A stretch of DNA of 64,000 nt from Tetragonia tetragonoides (GCA_038025085.1 CM076140.1:29995001-30059000); one strand, 5' to 3'; counted from the first letter of the stretch, positions 12,105-24,078 are shown. Numbers and translations are program-made. Notes: generated from the sequence alone by a model not told the origin.

Positions 12105-13654
12105 TGTAGACACCAAAAATTGTGTCTATAATAAGTTCCCGTAAAAACCCAATGATGAAAGGATTGGATTTTGCTCGAACTTGGGTTGCGAGAATGATTG
12201 CTCTGATGATTAGCCCACTTCTTTTGAATTAACCAGTGGAAGCCTTTTGCACAGGTGATCCAAACCAGTTGGACTCAATTCAATTCGAGTCCAAAACTGA
12301 GAGATAGGCCTCTTTGAACCTAAGGGCCCGAAAGGGAACCCAAACCCATGAGTCAACCCTTGGTCAAACAAGGAAACTCAGTCAATCCCGCGTGGACCCC
12401 CTCGGAAAAGCCTCCCCTGCGTGAAAAGAACGTCAGGCGCCTATACAGGCATGCCGCTCCAGGTCCAAGCGGTGGCCGCTAGGACAAGCGGCTTGACCGC
12501 TCGCGAAGCGGCTAAGCCGCTCGCGAAGCGGCTTGACCGCTTGTCCTGCCGGCTTTGCCGCTTGGCCTAGCTGTATGGCCGCCTGGACCTTTTCTCTCAG
12601 ACGGCAAATTCGAGGCCCATTCGATTTCCGTGCCAAACCCTGGCAGCTCCCCCTCTTCTATATAAACAAACCTTAGGGTTGAGTTGAAGAGGTAGGCAGT
12701 TTCTCTCTCTGGTTGGTCTTTAGGTTGGACATTCTCTCTCTAGAAAGTCTCTCTCTCATATTAAACAATAAATTCTGATTCTACTCCTTCTTTAGGCTTA
12801 ACCCTAACACCACAAAATAAGCCTTCACACTTCATCAAGAGCATGATTTCAATCAATACAACCCAATAAGTTCATTGTGAGCGTCCAGGTAATCCAACCT
12901 GAGGGTTTTCAATAATATTTATATTGCTTGTTATTACTAACGATTTTGGTTTATGTGATATGTACATGCATGGCGCGTTTTGAGCAAAAGGGCTTGTATT
13001 AAGCCTAATTAGTGGATGAATGAATGTTTTAATTTTGTTATTTATTGCTTTTGTTTATGATTGAATCATGCTTTGTTTGTGGATTGGTAGATAAATTATG
13101 TGTTTGTCCTCTAACTAGCAGGTTTTAGCATATTTATCGTTTTCTAGCAATAAAAGCATGTAACTTGATAAATGGTTAAAAGTGGTCACAATAATAATGT
13201 TTGTTCAACCTGTTAGTTAGAACTAGGAATTTGGACAAATTGAACCCTGTTTGGAACCGTAGCATTAATAACTATTTTGAATCGATTAGTAAAGGTTGTT
13301 GTTGTCAACGGGCGAGTTTTGTGCCTAACACCTTCCTAGCTCGTACCTACGCCCCCGAACTCATTTATGAAGTCAATTTCCCCAATAGGGATTGGGGTGA
13401 ACAGGAGTTGGGTTGACGTCTTTCTAGACTATCGTCTTGACTCCAAGGTTTCCAAATTACCTTAAAATTTGGTGCTGACTTCCGACAATCTTAATTATGT
13501 CCTTTGTGCATAAATCTTTACGTGCATTCACACTCAAAGATTCACGAGACTCGAACACCACCGCGCTCTCCCAGGCTGTCCGGAAGCCCGAACACAGGTA
13601 AGGGGCCGAAGGAAGACACGTGGAAAAGAGGGGAGAAAAATACGGCAGCCTACA
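12105..13654 (+). repeat. 5' LTR of the Tat element
   Basis: A GC-rich U3 with clustered AAGCGG/CCGCTT palindromes (12465-12570) is followed by TATATAAA (12659-12666) and a CT-rich leader. The U5 part includes the CTAACACCTTCCTAGCTCGT block near 13324. A 71-codon ORF at 13201-13416 recurs in the 3' LTR only because the LTRs are copies. Confidence 0.92.
12659..12666 (+). promoter_or_regulatory. TATA box of the Tat LTR promoter
   Basis: TATATAAA sits downstream of the GC-rich palindrome cluster and about 45 bp upstream of a CT-rich initiator-like leader. The equivalent in the 3' LTR is at 28701-28708. Confidence 0.7.
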
Positions 13655-13655
13655 G

Positions 13656-13673
13656 TGGCGACTTCACTGGGGA
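13656..13673 (+). promoter_or_regulatory. Primer-binding site of the Tat element
   Basis: TGGCGACTTCACTGGGGA begins 2 bp after the LTR end. It differs by one base from the TGGCGACTCCACTGGGGA sites known in Ogre-type elements, where an arginine tRNA is the proposed primer. The tRNA identity is from family knowledge, not tested here. Confidence 0.75.
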
Positions 13674-14374
13674 CATGATTAAGAGGGTGTAACTTGAAAA
13701 TCGATTCATTATCATTATTTTTGCTTGGTTCAGTACCTTGAGTGTTCTTATTATTATTTTGTGACTTGTCATTCATCTATTAATTTGCATTCATTGCATT
13801 CATGTGCATGCGCGACTTCCGAGCTTGTTTTTACAAGTTCAAACTAGTTTTTAGCCAATGGAGTGTGGTGAAGTGCCTTGGTGAGAATCCACTCGATTCT
13901 TCTTTGCCAAGAAACATGGATCCCCCCACCTCATGTACCTTCCTACGCATTTGTCCATTCGACGAGTAGGGTAACTAGAATGTCTCACATTGTCGCGCAT
14001 CCCGCGGATTGTAGTACATTCTTGATCATGAGTACCTTTTGACCAAAACCCTTAAGCCTACCCCATTGCATGAAGTAGAACCAATGTTTTAGGTTGAAAC
14101 TCAGTCTCATGTTCATGCTAGATTTTTATAATCATGTCATATTGCGTTGTTGTGCTGTTTGCCCATATGTGAACGCAATTTTTGCGTAGTCTTTTTGGTC
14201 GTCATAGAATATTAGGTTAGACCCCAATTAGGATCTTTTCCTTTTTTTAGTCTAGATTTTGTCTTAAGATTGAGTCTAGAATCTTTATTTTTAGGAAATA
14301 ATATCCCTGAATGTTATATATGACGCTCGTTATCTTAGGAAAGATTTGGTTGCTATATTCTTTTCTCCTATTTA
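13674..14374 (+). other. Tat 5' untranslated leader
   Basis: No open frame of note is present. Some Ogre elements carry an extra ORF upstream of gag in this position; none is visible here. Confidence 0.5.
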
Positions 14375-14716
14375 GGTAGTGAGTCTAGGTCAAAAGATCT
14401 CGATAATATCTCTCCCCTCTCCTTTTAGTCAAGAGTATAATATCGAGTATAATATCTTTTGCTTTATCCCATATTGAGTCGAGATAATATCTCTCCCCTC
14501 TCATTTTACTCTAGAGTATAATATCTTTTGCTTTATCCCATATTGAGTCGAGATAATATCTCTCCCCTCTCCTTTTAGTCGAGAGTATAATATCTTTTGC
14601 TTTATCCAATATTGAGTCGAGATAATATCTCTCCCCTCTCCTTTTAGTCAAGAGTATAATATCTTTTGCTTTTCCTTTCCCGTGTCGAGATCTTTTGACC
14701 TAAACCCATTACTTAG
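14375..14716 (+). repeat. Tandem repeat array bounded by an inverted repeat
   Basis: About four copies of a 71-75 bp unit with GATAATATCTCTCCCCTCTC and AGTATAATATCTTTTGCTTT occupy 14400-14675. The array is framed by GGTCAAAAGATCTCGA (14388-14403) and its exact reverse complement (14685-14700), with weaker pairing further out. It lies between the primer-binding site and gag. Confidence 0.85.
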
Positions 14717-14827
14717 TCCCCAAGGGTAACTATGTTGATAGAATATTCTAGATAGAAATTTCCCATCTTTTTTTTAAAACTTTTCTTTTGTGGAACTTGT
14801 TAGTCTTTCCTTTTTTCTAAGTCTTAT

Positions 14828-17056
14828 TTGTTGTCTAGGATTGGGAAGAAAACAGTTGGTCCGAAAAGTTGGGAACGCGATCATAGTAATCAACGTCTGG
14901 TTAGGAAGCTTGTATTTGAATCTCCCCCTTCGAGCAAAGCTAGGTCTGACGCAGTATTTGTTACTCCCCCTCCATATCGACCATCTTGTTCTAAGTTGAC
15001 CGAAATGGCCGAAGACGACGTGCCACCTCCACAACCTAAGACTACTGATGAAATGTTGACTGAAATGATGAAAATGTTGGAAACTATGGGAAACCGTGTG
15101 ACATGGATAGAAAGCAAGGTCAAGGAAGCTGACCCTCTTAACCAGGATGATCCTCCACCTCGAGATGACAAAGTAGAAGAGCTAAGTGCTCAAATTAAGA
15201 ACCTTGAGTTAGCTCTAACTCAAAACAAGATCATAAGTGACTACATGATCAATGCTGAAGGATATTCCTCTCACATCAAGGGGAAACTCCCACAAAATTT
15301 CTCTATGCCTAAAGTCCCCACCTTCAAAGGGACCGATGATCCAAAAGATCACATAAGGGCCTTCACCACCGCAATGGGCCTAACAGGAGTAGATCCTGAC
15401 CTCTATATTCACCTTTTCTCACAAACTTTGGACCCCACTGTTAGGGCATGGTTCTTCAAGCTTGAGCCCAATCAAATTCAAGAATGGAACAAAGTGTCCA
15501 GCTTATTCCTCATTAGGGATGCTGACAATGTCATCCAACCAACTACCATGAGAGAGTTGGAAGCGATAAAGCAAGGTGAAAATGAAAGCTTCACTGACTT
15601 TGTTAAGAAATGGAGAGCTAAAGTGGCCGAAATGCTCGACCGTCCATCTGAGGAAGAGCAAATTCGGAAACTCATCAAGAACTTACAACCTCCTTACTTG
15701 AATCCTCTCAAATACCAAGCAATTACTTCATACACACAACTCAATAGTGTGAGATTGCTCATAGAGGACGATCAAGCACTTAAAAAGGAGAAAAGCAAGG
15801 ACTTTTTCAACAAGGGCACTTATAACTTGAACTACAAGAAGAACCCCAATTCGGGAAACTCTTCCAACAAGGTTAATGAAGTCAATGCTGTCTATGACAA
15901 ACCGCAAGGGCAATACACCCCATTGGGCATGACCTGTGCTAAAGCTCTGGAAAACCTTGTCAAGAATGACTATCTTAATGTCGTGGGCCCCACTCCGGAT
16001 CCCGACATCAAACAGAGGAGCCCATCATGGAATCCTAATCTTTATTGCAGAATCCATAGAGAAAAAGGACATGACACCGAGAAGTGTTGGACGCTCAAGA
16101 ATAAAATCCAGGATCTTTTTCACAATGAGACTATTCCCAAGCCAAAGAATGTTCCCACTCCAAATAACAACACCAATCCTCTAGGTACGGTTTTCGTCAT
16201 TACAAATGAAGAGGAAGAAAAGGACCCCTCTCGCCTGATTGTGCCAATTGGACATCTTGTCCCACCATTTAATCTTGACTCCCTTCATCTAGGGGTAGCC
16301 GGAATTTGGGATAGTGATGAGGAAGATGACCTTCAAACAACGAAAAGCACCCCTGAGAAATCATTGGAGGAGTTGCTCACGGAAATCACTGTTGGTGTAA
16401 AACAAATCAACGAAGAGGTAGCTAACATCAAGATGAAGAGAAAAGAAAGAGAGGACGCAGAAGCGCGGTTCGCATCTATCCTCCATCAAAACATAAATCT
16501 CCCAATTAATCACGCCCCATCCATGAGGGATATGACCAAAAGGGACTTCTCCCCATTACCTCTCCGTCTTACTCACACTCTTGAAATACTCATAAGTATT
16601 GGGATCATACGACCACTGGGACCTACTCCTGATCCTGTCTCTCCAGGGATTGCCTGGCACCCACGTAAGTTTTGCAATTACCACAGGGGAAGAGGCCACG
16701 ACACTGAAGAATGTTGGGCACTGAAACACAGGATTCAAGATCTCATAGAAGTTCAACCATACAGCTGCAAAAACACCGCCAATCCCGAGAAAGAGTACCA
16801 TAGCTGAATGCCAAAAAGGGAATATACCTCCATCCTTTCAACCCCAACTCAAATCTTTCAGGACCTTTTTTGGAAAGGTATTCTAGGACCCATCGGGCCA
16901 ACACCCGATCCAGATCCAGGAAATAAGAGTAAGGACTGGAACAATACTTCTTTTTGCATCTATCATCAAGGAAGGGGACATCATACGGACGAGTGTGTGC
17001 ACCTGGAACGCAAGATACAAGACCTCGTTAACAAGGGGGTCGCCCGCATGTTATGA
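14828..17056 (+). pseudogene. Tat gag with three CHHC zinc-knuckle-like motifs
   Basis: The open frame runs 14828-16807 (659 codons); an internal ATG at 15005 (MAEDDVPPPQP) is an equally likely start. An N-terminal coiled-coil region is followed by the retrotransposon gag core: PTFKGTDDPKDHIRAF (about residues 162-177), then WFFKLEPNQIQEW, and FVKKWRAKVAEM near residue 260. Three C-x2-H-x4-H-x4-C motifs of the CNYHRGRGHDTEEC type follow, at 16046-16087, 16673-16714 and 16955-16996. The third lies after an in-frame TGA (16805-16807). Gag forms the particle and binds element RNA. The single stop separates an otherwise continuous frame. Confidence 0.88.
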
Positions 17057-17682
17057 GGCCTTATCCGATACCCTTAACAGAGGAAGAATCACCTTCATCC
17101 TTCCATTGCCTGTAAGGAGGAGGCTGAACATTGATTGGGTAGAGGACACACCAAACAATGCTCTGGGTCTATTATTTGGACAAGAGCATCGCCATCCAAA
17201 AGATAAAGAGCTCCACAACGTCAATAATGCAATTCAAGATGCGAACTTTGACCCAACGAAGTTGATCACTCCAAACGAGGGTCAACTCACAAAGCAGAAA
17301 CACACCATAAGCTGGACAGGAGCCAACTGAAAGAAGATCAAGATCATGATCTCCGAAGAATCCAAGCCTGACACCGACACTGATTCCGACCGGATTGAGA
17401 CTGATTCTGAAGACGAGTCTAATATAGTAGAGCCGGGTGGTCCACCCAAATCTATGTTTAATTCTGTTTGCAAGTCTAATGATGTTAAAGCCAATAGTAA
17501 TGGCTCAGTTGATGTTCCAGTTTCCTCTATCAATGAAATAGTTACTGATTCTGCTTACTTCTTGGATTACTTAGTAGCTAATAATTCAATAGATGAACAA
17601 GAATTGCCCAAAGAAGTAACTAAAGCACTATTAGAGCATGAACAAAAGACTCCAATTGTGGAAGAAACAGAATTAATCAATC
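17057..17682 (+). pseudogene. Damaged gag-pol junction, protease not found
   Basis: Frames are broken into short pieces (16995-17330, 17346-17816). An acidic stretch (DTDTDSDRIETDSEDES) and linker-like sequence are visible, but no aspartic protease signature (DSG or DTG in context) was found on the plus strand between gag and reverse transcriptase. This suggests an internal deletion. Confidence 0.6.
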
Positions 17683-20600
17683 TTGCAAGAGTCGCGCCAG
17701 GTGCGCATTGGCTTATCGTTAACTCCCAAAGAGCGAGAAAGCTTTATAAATCTCTTAAAAGAATACATAGACGTTTTTGCTTGGTCCTACAAAGATATGC
17801 CGGGAATAAGTCGTGAGATAGCACATCATACAATACTGCTCAATCCGGATTCAAAACCAGTAAAGTAAAAGTTTCGGAAAATGAAACCTGAGTGGACACT
17901 GAAAATCAAAGAAAAGGTGCAGAAACAGCTGGCATCAGGTTTTATTAGGGTTGCTCAACATCCAGAATAGGTTGCTAACATAGTACCCGTTCCAAAAAAG
18001 GATGGAAAAGTAAGGATGTGCGTTGATTTTAGAGATCTAAACAAGGCAAGTCCAAAGGACGACTTTCCCTTGCCACATATAGACGTACTGGTGGATAATA
18101 CCGCAGGACATGCCCTCCTATCATTTAAGGATGGCTACACATGGTATAACTAAATACAAATGGCCGAAGAAGATATGGAGAAAACGACTTTTATAACCCA
18201 ATGGGGGACATATTGCTACACTGTCATGCCTTTCAGGTTGAAGAACGCGGGAGCGACATACCAAAGAACCGCAACTTCCCTTCTACATGACATGATGCAC
18301 AAGGAAGTCGAGGTGTACATGGACGATATGATCATCAAATCCGAGGAGAGAGAAGGGCATATACCCTCTCTAAAGAAATTCTTTGACAGGCTTCGGAACT
18401 ACAATATGAGATTGAATCCCCAAAGGTGCGCGTTAGGACGGCTCCAATATATAAGTCGATTCATATCCAAATTGACTATTACATGCGAGCCCATCTTCAA
18501 AAAGCTTAAAAAGGACACTAAATCTACCTGGGATGATCAATGCCAGCAAGCATTTGACAAGATTAAGGAATACTTAGCTAATCCACCCGTATTGGTACCG
18601 CCAATTCCGGGAAAATCACTTATGCTATACCTAACTGTCACAAAAAACCGCCATGGGTGCTATGTTGGCCCAAAAGTTGGAGAATGATGAAAAGGCAATA
18701 TACTACCTTAGCAAGAAATTCCTAGAATACGAAACGCGCTACTCCACATTAGAGAAAACGTGTCTCGCATTGGTCACTGCAACAAAGAAGCTTCGACACT
18801 ACATGCTACAACACTCCATCCATATAAAGTTAAGGATGAATCAATTAAAGTACTTGTTCGAAAAACCCATCCTTAGTGGAAGGATATCAAGATGGACTAT
18901 CATGCTTTCAGAATTCGATCTAACTTTTGAACACCAAAAGGTGATCAAAGGACATGCCATTTCTGAACATCTCGCTGAAAACCCAGTTACTAGCTAAGAT
19001 GCTACACATGACTTTCCCGATGAAGGAATAATGAGTGTCGAAGAAACCGCTTGGCAGTTATACTTTGACGGAGCATCCAACCAAAAAGGTTATGGCGTAG
19101 GAGTATTATTAGTCAGCCCTGAAGGCGCACATACTCCCATAGCCGTCAAATTAGACCATGAGGTAATCAACAACGGCGCCGATATGAAGCATGCATCATT
19201 GGTTTAGAAGCGGCAATAGAACTACAAATTAAGGATCTAAAGGTATATGGAGACTCAACTCTCATCATAAACCAAGTCTCCGAAAAATGGTAAGTGAAAA
19301 GCGAATCTCTGGCACCTTACCAGGAATATCTTGAAAACATAGCCAAAAATTTCACTTATGTTCGTTTCACATACTTTCCAAGAGATGACAACCAGTTTGC
19401 GGACGCCTTAGCAAAAATGGCTTCCATGATAAATATTCCAAATGATGTAATCTCCATGCCCCTTCACATTCAAAGGTGCACTGAGCCCGCCTTTTGTAAT
19501 GCACTTGAAGTACGCGCCAATGAGGAAGAAGAGGAGGAATGGTATACCGACATTCTCAATCTACTCGCCAAAGGTGATTACCCTCCACAATCTACACCTA
19601 GGGCACAAAGAGCTTTAAGAAGACTAGCCGCACAATACATACATGTGCAAGGCAAACTTTATAAAAAGACACCACAAGGGTTAAGTCTTCTATGCTTAAA
19701 GGAACCTAAGGTCATCAAAGTCATGAACGATATACATAATGGCGTATGTGGTCCCCATATGAATGGACTCACCTTGGTCAAGAAGATCCTAAGGCAAGGA
19801 TACTATTGGACTACGATGGAAAATGATTGCATCGAATACGTGAGAAAGTGCACATGCTGCCAATTCCACGCCAATTTACAACATAGGCCTCCTACTCCTC
19901 AACATACATTCACTTCACCATGACCGTTCTCTGCATGGGGTATTGACATTATTGGAAAAATCACCCCTACAGGAAAAGAAGGCCATGAATACATACTAGT
20001 CGCAATAAACTATTTTACCAAATGGGTAGAAGCTCGTTCGTACTCAAGAATAGCGTCCAAACACGTGGCAAAGTTCATACATGACAACATCATCACCAAA
20101 TATGGGGTACCCCACGAAATCATAAGTGATCACGGGTCCCAATTCAAAAAGGATGTTGCCGAGCTTTTCACTAAGTTTAAAATTCAACATCGACGGTCTT
20201 CACCTTACAGGCCACAAACGAATGGAGCCGTAGAATCCGCAAACAACAACGTGAAGCAAATGATAGCTAAAATGGCGGAAAACTACGAGGATTGGCCCGA
20301 CAAGCTACAATTCGCCTTATGGGGATATAGAACCACTATTCGATCCTCAACAGGAGCAACACCTTATTCTTTAGTATACGGAATGGAGGCGGTACTCCCA
20401 CTCGAGGTAGAAATCCCCTCTTTAAGGATAGCTTTGGAAATTGAATTACCCGAAGTGGATTGGGTCCAGGCCCGATATGACCAGTTGATCTTATTAGATG
20501 AAAGACGACTAAGTGCCCTACATTATGGTCATGTCTACCAAGCAAGGATGGCAAGACATTTTGATCAACGATTCAAGGCTAGAGAACTAAAAGAAGGAGA

Positions 20601-20784
20601 CTTAGTCCTAAAAGAGGTAAGACCAATTGTAGTCCACCCTCGGGGAAAGTTCAAGCCTAATTGGGCCGGACCATACATTATCAAGACAATATTATCCGGT
20701 GGGGCGGTAAAGTTAATGGATTTAGACGGCAACGCGTTTACTCAACTCACAAATATGGACCAACTTAAGCGGTTCTATGCATAA
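17683..20784 (+). pseudogene. Tat pol: reverse transcriptase, two RNase H domains, integrase
   Basis: The reverse transcriptase enters with LLKEYIDVFAWSYKDMPG (17743-17796). It has VPVPKKDGKVRMCVDFRDLN (about 17985-18045) and an intact catalytic YMDD at 18316-18327. The first RNase H follows at about 18650-18980. A second RNase H (FDGASNQKGYGVGVLL near 19063, ADALAKMA near 19402) marks the Tat lineage. Integrase has the N-terminal H/C zinc-binding region (HNGVCGPH and CTCCQF, 19736-19867), catalytic Asp in WGIDIIG (19939), Asp in SDHGSQF (20126) and Glu in NGAVESANN (20220). Stops fall at 17866, 17968, 18152, 19207 and 19921, with a frameshift near 18650. These enzymes would copy element RNA and insert the DNA. 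Confidence 0.9.
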
Positions 20785-21198
20785 ATGTTAAATCTTTGAG
20801 AGAGCCCACTAAGGCACCAAATCCAAGTCAACATCGGTCAAACTTGTCCACATAGGACCCACGACCGGAAAAAAAAAAAAAAAAAAAAAAAAAAAAGCGA
20901 GATTTGGTTTTACGAACTACATTGGCCTGATTCCGCATGGATATGTAGGTAACCCATATAACTTGGGCCCAACCACTTTAATAAAATAAATCTCTAAAGG
21001 GAGTTTTAATCCATTCGATTAATGCAAAAATAAGCAAGTCTTTCATTAATATGGCTAAAAGTCCATTACATGCTCTAATAATATAAAAAAAAAAGTGCAA
21101 AAATAATAAACAGATAAAAGGGCATTCTAAACTACATCTACTTGGGCATGGAAACCCGTTATTTGAATTATACTTCTAAGCAAAAAGAATAAGACTTG
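20785..21198 (+). other. Spacer between pol and the antisense genes
   Basis: AT-rich spacer with a roughly 30-bp poly-A run (20868-20896). It contains the region where transcripts of pol (plus) and of the antisense gene (minus) would converge. Confidence 0.5.
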
Positions 21199-23264
21199 CT
21201 AGACAATTAGAGGTGGACTACTCCTCCTTGTCTTTGACTTCGGGCTCTTGACGGGTTCGCTACGCTCATCAAGTTCCATTCGCTCTTTTGGAGCCCATCT
21301 TCCCCTACCACAACAAGAAGAGGCCTCATGATCATTGGGCCTAACTGGAGCTACCTGTTTGGTCGAATGGGCCGGATTCTTTCTCTTCTTGGATTGGGCC
21401 TTTGCCTTGACTTTTCCCTTACCCTTAGTTTGGGGTTTGGAAGGTTTAGCGGGCCTATCAATGGGAGTTATCCTTACACCGCTTGGCTCATCATATTTGC
21501 GGGCCTTGAACAACTCTTTTTCCTCCTCTAGAAGCCTTTGGTTTACTTGATGGTCACCGCTAGGGGTGTTCATTTGCGGGTATCCGAAATTTCGGGTGTC
21601 TGAGAATCGGATATCCGAAATTTAGGATACCAAATTTTGTTATCCGAACCCGTATCCGAAATTTCGGATTCGGATAGTCGGATATCCGTTATCCGAAAAA
21701 TATTTAAATTTTTTATTTTTTATCCTATTTTGTGCCTAATATTTTGAAAATGTGAGCCAAATATTTCGGATAGTTTCGGATATTCGGATAGTTTCGGATA
21801 ATTTTCGGATATTTCGAATAATTTTAGGATATTTCGGATAATTTCGAGTTTTAATATCCGAAAATTTTGAAAAATGGTATCCGAACCCGTATCCGAAATT
21901 TCGGATATCCGTTTTTCGGGTATCCAAAATTTCGGATATCCGCTTTTTCGGATAATTTCAGTTCGGATATTCGTGTTTTCGGATCGGATGCTCGGGTTCG
22001 GATATTTTTGAACAGGCCTAGTCACCGCTCCAAATCCACTCCTTATAAAAGCTAGAGAACCAGTTCGAGTGCGGGTATGCCGGTTTAGTCCATACTTGGC
22101 GACGGTTCCAGTGCCGTCCCCAGTTAGACACCAAAGAGGACGCTAAGAGCCTTTGGCAAGGAGGTTCACAACTTACATTCGGGATCCTTTGCGTTAATCC
22201 ATATTGGCGGAGGAGGCGGTTCGGTAAGAAGAACGTCAAAGTATGCAAACCAATGATCCTCGTAAAGGGCACATTCTCACTACACTCTATAATCTTGGTG
22301 GTACGCCACCACGGGACGAACCAAGCCGGTTGGAGGTTGGTGTAGAAATATGCTATCCACTCATCCCGAGAGGATTCGGAGAACTTTCGGCGCCTCGCCG
22401 AAAAGTGCTTAGGGAGGAACTTCCTAGTGTCTATTGGGGTCTCAAGCAAGTGGAGTCTCTCTTGAAGCCATATCTACACAAAAACAACAAAAGGAAAATT
22501 CAAGTCAATACAAGATGAGAATTTCACCAAATAAAGTTAAATCCACAAAGATTAAGGCTATGTCACAAAACTTACTTGAAGGAGTAAAGGGCTCCCGGTG
22601 AAGGACTCTTGAGGATTGCTCTTGAGCCTATCTAAAGTAAGGATTGTCTCTCCCACGACCAAGTGCATAGGAGAACTATCCCACTGTATTTGCTCGGTCA
22701 CCCTAAGAAGGCAAGCTTTGCCCCTATTAATGGCCATCTTCTTCTCGGAGGGAATAAGAGCATCTTCATTACCACCAACGAACAAATAACGATGGAGGAG
22801 GCAAAATACAAAGGCACGCTTTTTGTACCTCATGTCCATCGCATCCCGGGCCTTGGAGGTGAAGAAAGTCACAAGCTTGGCAAGATCGACATCCTCACCA
22901 TGAAGCACTTGACCCGCTTGGCGGGGAGAAACCCAAGGTACCTTTGAAAATCACCCACAAAAGCATTCCCCAAGTAAGGAACGACGAGAGGGCTTTCAGT
23001 TAGAAAACCAATTATATCGGAGAACTCCTCCACCAAAGGGAACATCTCATGAGCACCGAAACGGAAGACATGGAATTTTGGGTCCCAAAACTCGATAGAA
23101 GCATGAAAAAAATCCCACAAAATCTTTACTTTCTTGAGGTGAAAGAAGACATTGAGGTGGAAGGAAGTAAGCTCTAACCTCTCCTCTACAGTCATGGAAG
23201 CCAACCAAGCATCAAAAACATCATCAAAGTTCACCATTGTTAAGATGAAGGATTTTTCTCTCAA
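21199..23264 (-). pseudogene. Antisense plant mobile domain gene B (two exons, MITE inside exon 2)
   Basis: Translation is from the minus strand, with ATG at 23264 or, better placed after the leader, 23235 (MVNFDDVFDAW). Exon 1 runs to 22576, where a GTAAGT donor follows. Exon 2 starts at 22473 after GTGTAG and reads WLQERLHLLETPIDT. It has the pattern of plant mobile domain (aminotransferase-like) proteins: FRFGAHEMFPLVEEFSDIIG, then GEDVDLAKLVTFFTSKA, KKRAFVFCLLHRYLFVGG, and YFYTNLQPAWFVPWW. A basic Lys-rich tail ends at 21199. Frames break near 22905, and exon 2 is split by the MITE 21561-22020; removing it rejoins the frame exactly. These domains occur in host genes and as passengers in Tat elements; the function is not known. 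Confidence 0.8.
21561..22020. mobile_element. hAT-type MITE, 460 bp
   Basis: Ends are TAGGGGTGTTCA and TGAACAGGCCTA, a 12-bp imperfect inverted repeat. They are flanked by a perfect 8-bp duplication GTCACCGC (21553-21560 and 22021-22028), which is the hAT signature. The interior is built almost wholly from GGATATCCGAAATTTCGGAT-like palindromic units. It disrupts exon 2 of antisense gene B, so it arrived after that gene was in the element. Confidence 0.92.
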
Positions 23265-23640
23265 TGAATTCTCTCTCTAAGGGCTCAAAGCAAGTGGTGA
23301 GAAGAGAAGAGAAAGAAACCCAACTATATAGAGGCTACGGTTGGATTCTCGTCAAAAAATTAAGGAAATTCAGACAACCGACGAAAAGGAGCCAGGCGGC
23401 CTTGAAGCTAGTCCAAACGGCTTAGCCGCTAGGACAAGCGGCTTAGCCGCTCCAGCAAGAGGCTTGACCGCTAGGACAAGCGGCTAAACCGCAAGCCCAA
23501 GTCGCTTGCCCAAGCGGCAACCGCTAGAGCTCTAGCACAGCCACTAGGAGCTCTGGCGGTCACCCTGTATAGGCGCCTGGTGTTCTCTTTCGCGAGAGAC
23601 CTCGGTCCACCCGACCCCAAGCTTGATCGGGCTCCATCTT
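23265..23640 (-). promoter_or_regulatory. Promoter of antisense gene B, homologous to the Tat LTR U3
   Basis: Read on the minus strand, this region shares with LTR 12395-12600, in the same order, the blocks GTGGACC, CAGGCGCCTATACAGG, a cluster of AAGCGGCTTAGCCGCTT-like palindromes, and GGCCGCCTGG followed by CTTTTC. A TATATAG box (23324-23330) and a CT-rich leader precede the gene start, which is the same architecture as the LTR promoter. The homology is seen by eye; function is inferred. Confidence 0.75.
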
Positions 23641-24078
23641 CCTAATTCCCACTTGGACACATTTTAAACGCCTTCCCTTATATTTTTCTTACCTTAAATT
23701 TTGGCTCTTGCCACTTTTCTATTTATGACCTTTTATTTTCTTTCCTTCTTTTTATTTTGATTATAAAGTTCCACTTTTATTCCTTTTATTTTATGACTCT
23801 CTATTTCCTTTATTAATATTTTTCCCTTTTAATTATCTTTTTCTATTTTACATTTATTTACTTTATTTTTTATTTTAGGGGAAGGGGTACCTCAATTGTG
23901 CTAAATTCTCGGGAATCATATATTCCCGAATGTCGTGATTTGTGATTTTCCACATGAAAATTAGTCGATTAAGTTCACATATGGGCATTTGCATTATATT
24001 TTTGTGCATAAATAAAATGCAATAATCTGTAACAGGTTTAATACAAGCCCGAAAGTTCGAAATGCACTACAACAAATA
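23641..24078. other. Intergenic spacer between antisense genes A and B
   Basis: T-rich low-complexity sequence on the plus strand (23690-23880), then AT-rich DNA. It probably contains the 3' end signals of antisense gene A. No ORF is seen. Confidence 0.5.

Noticed and set aside
13201..13416. 71-codon ORF conserved at 29206-29421
   Set aside because: The conservation is explained by LTR duplication; the sequence is U5, not a coding region.
15478..15678. Minus-strand ORFs overlapping Tat gag and pol
   Set aside because: Shadows of the real plus-strand frames; unlike the downstream minus-strand genes they show no domain, splice sites or promoter.
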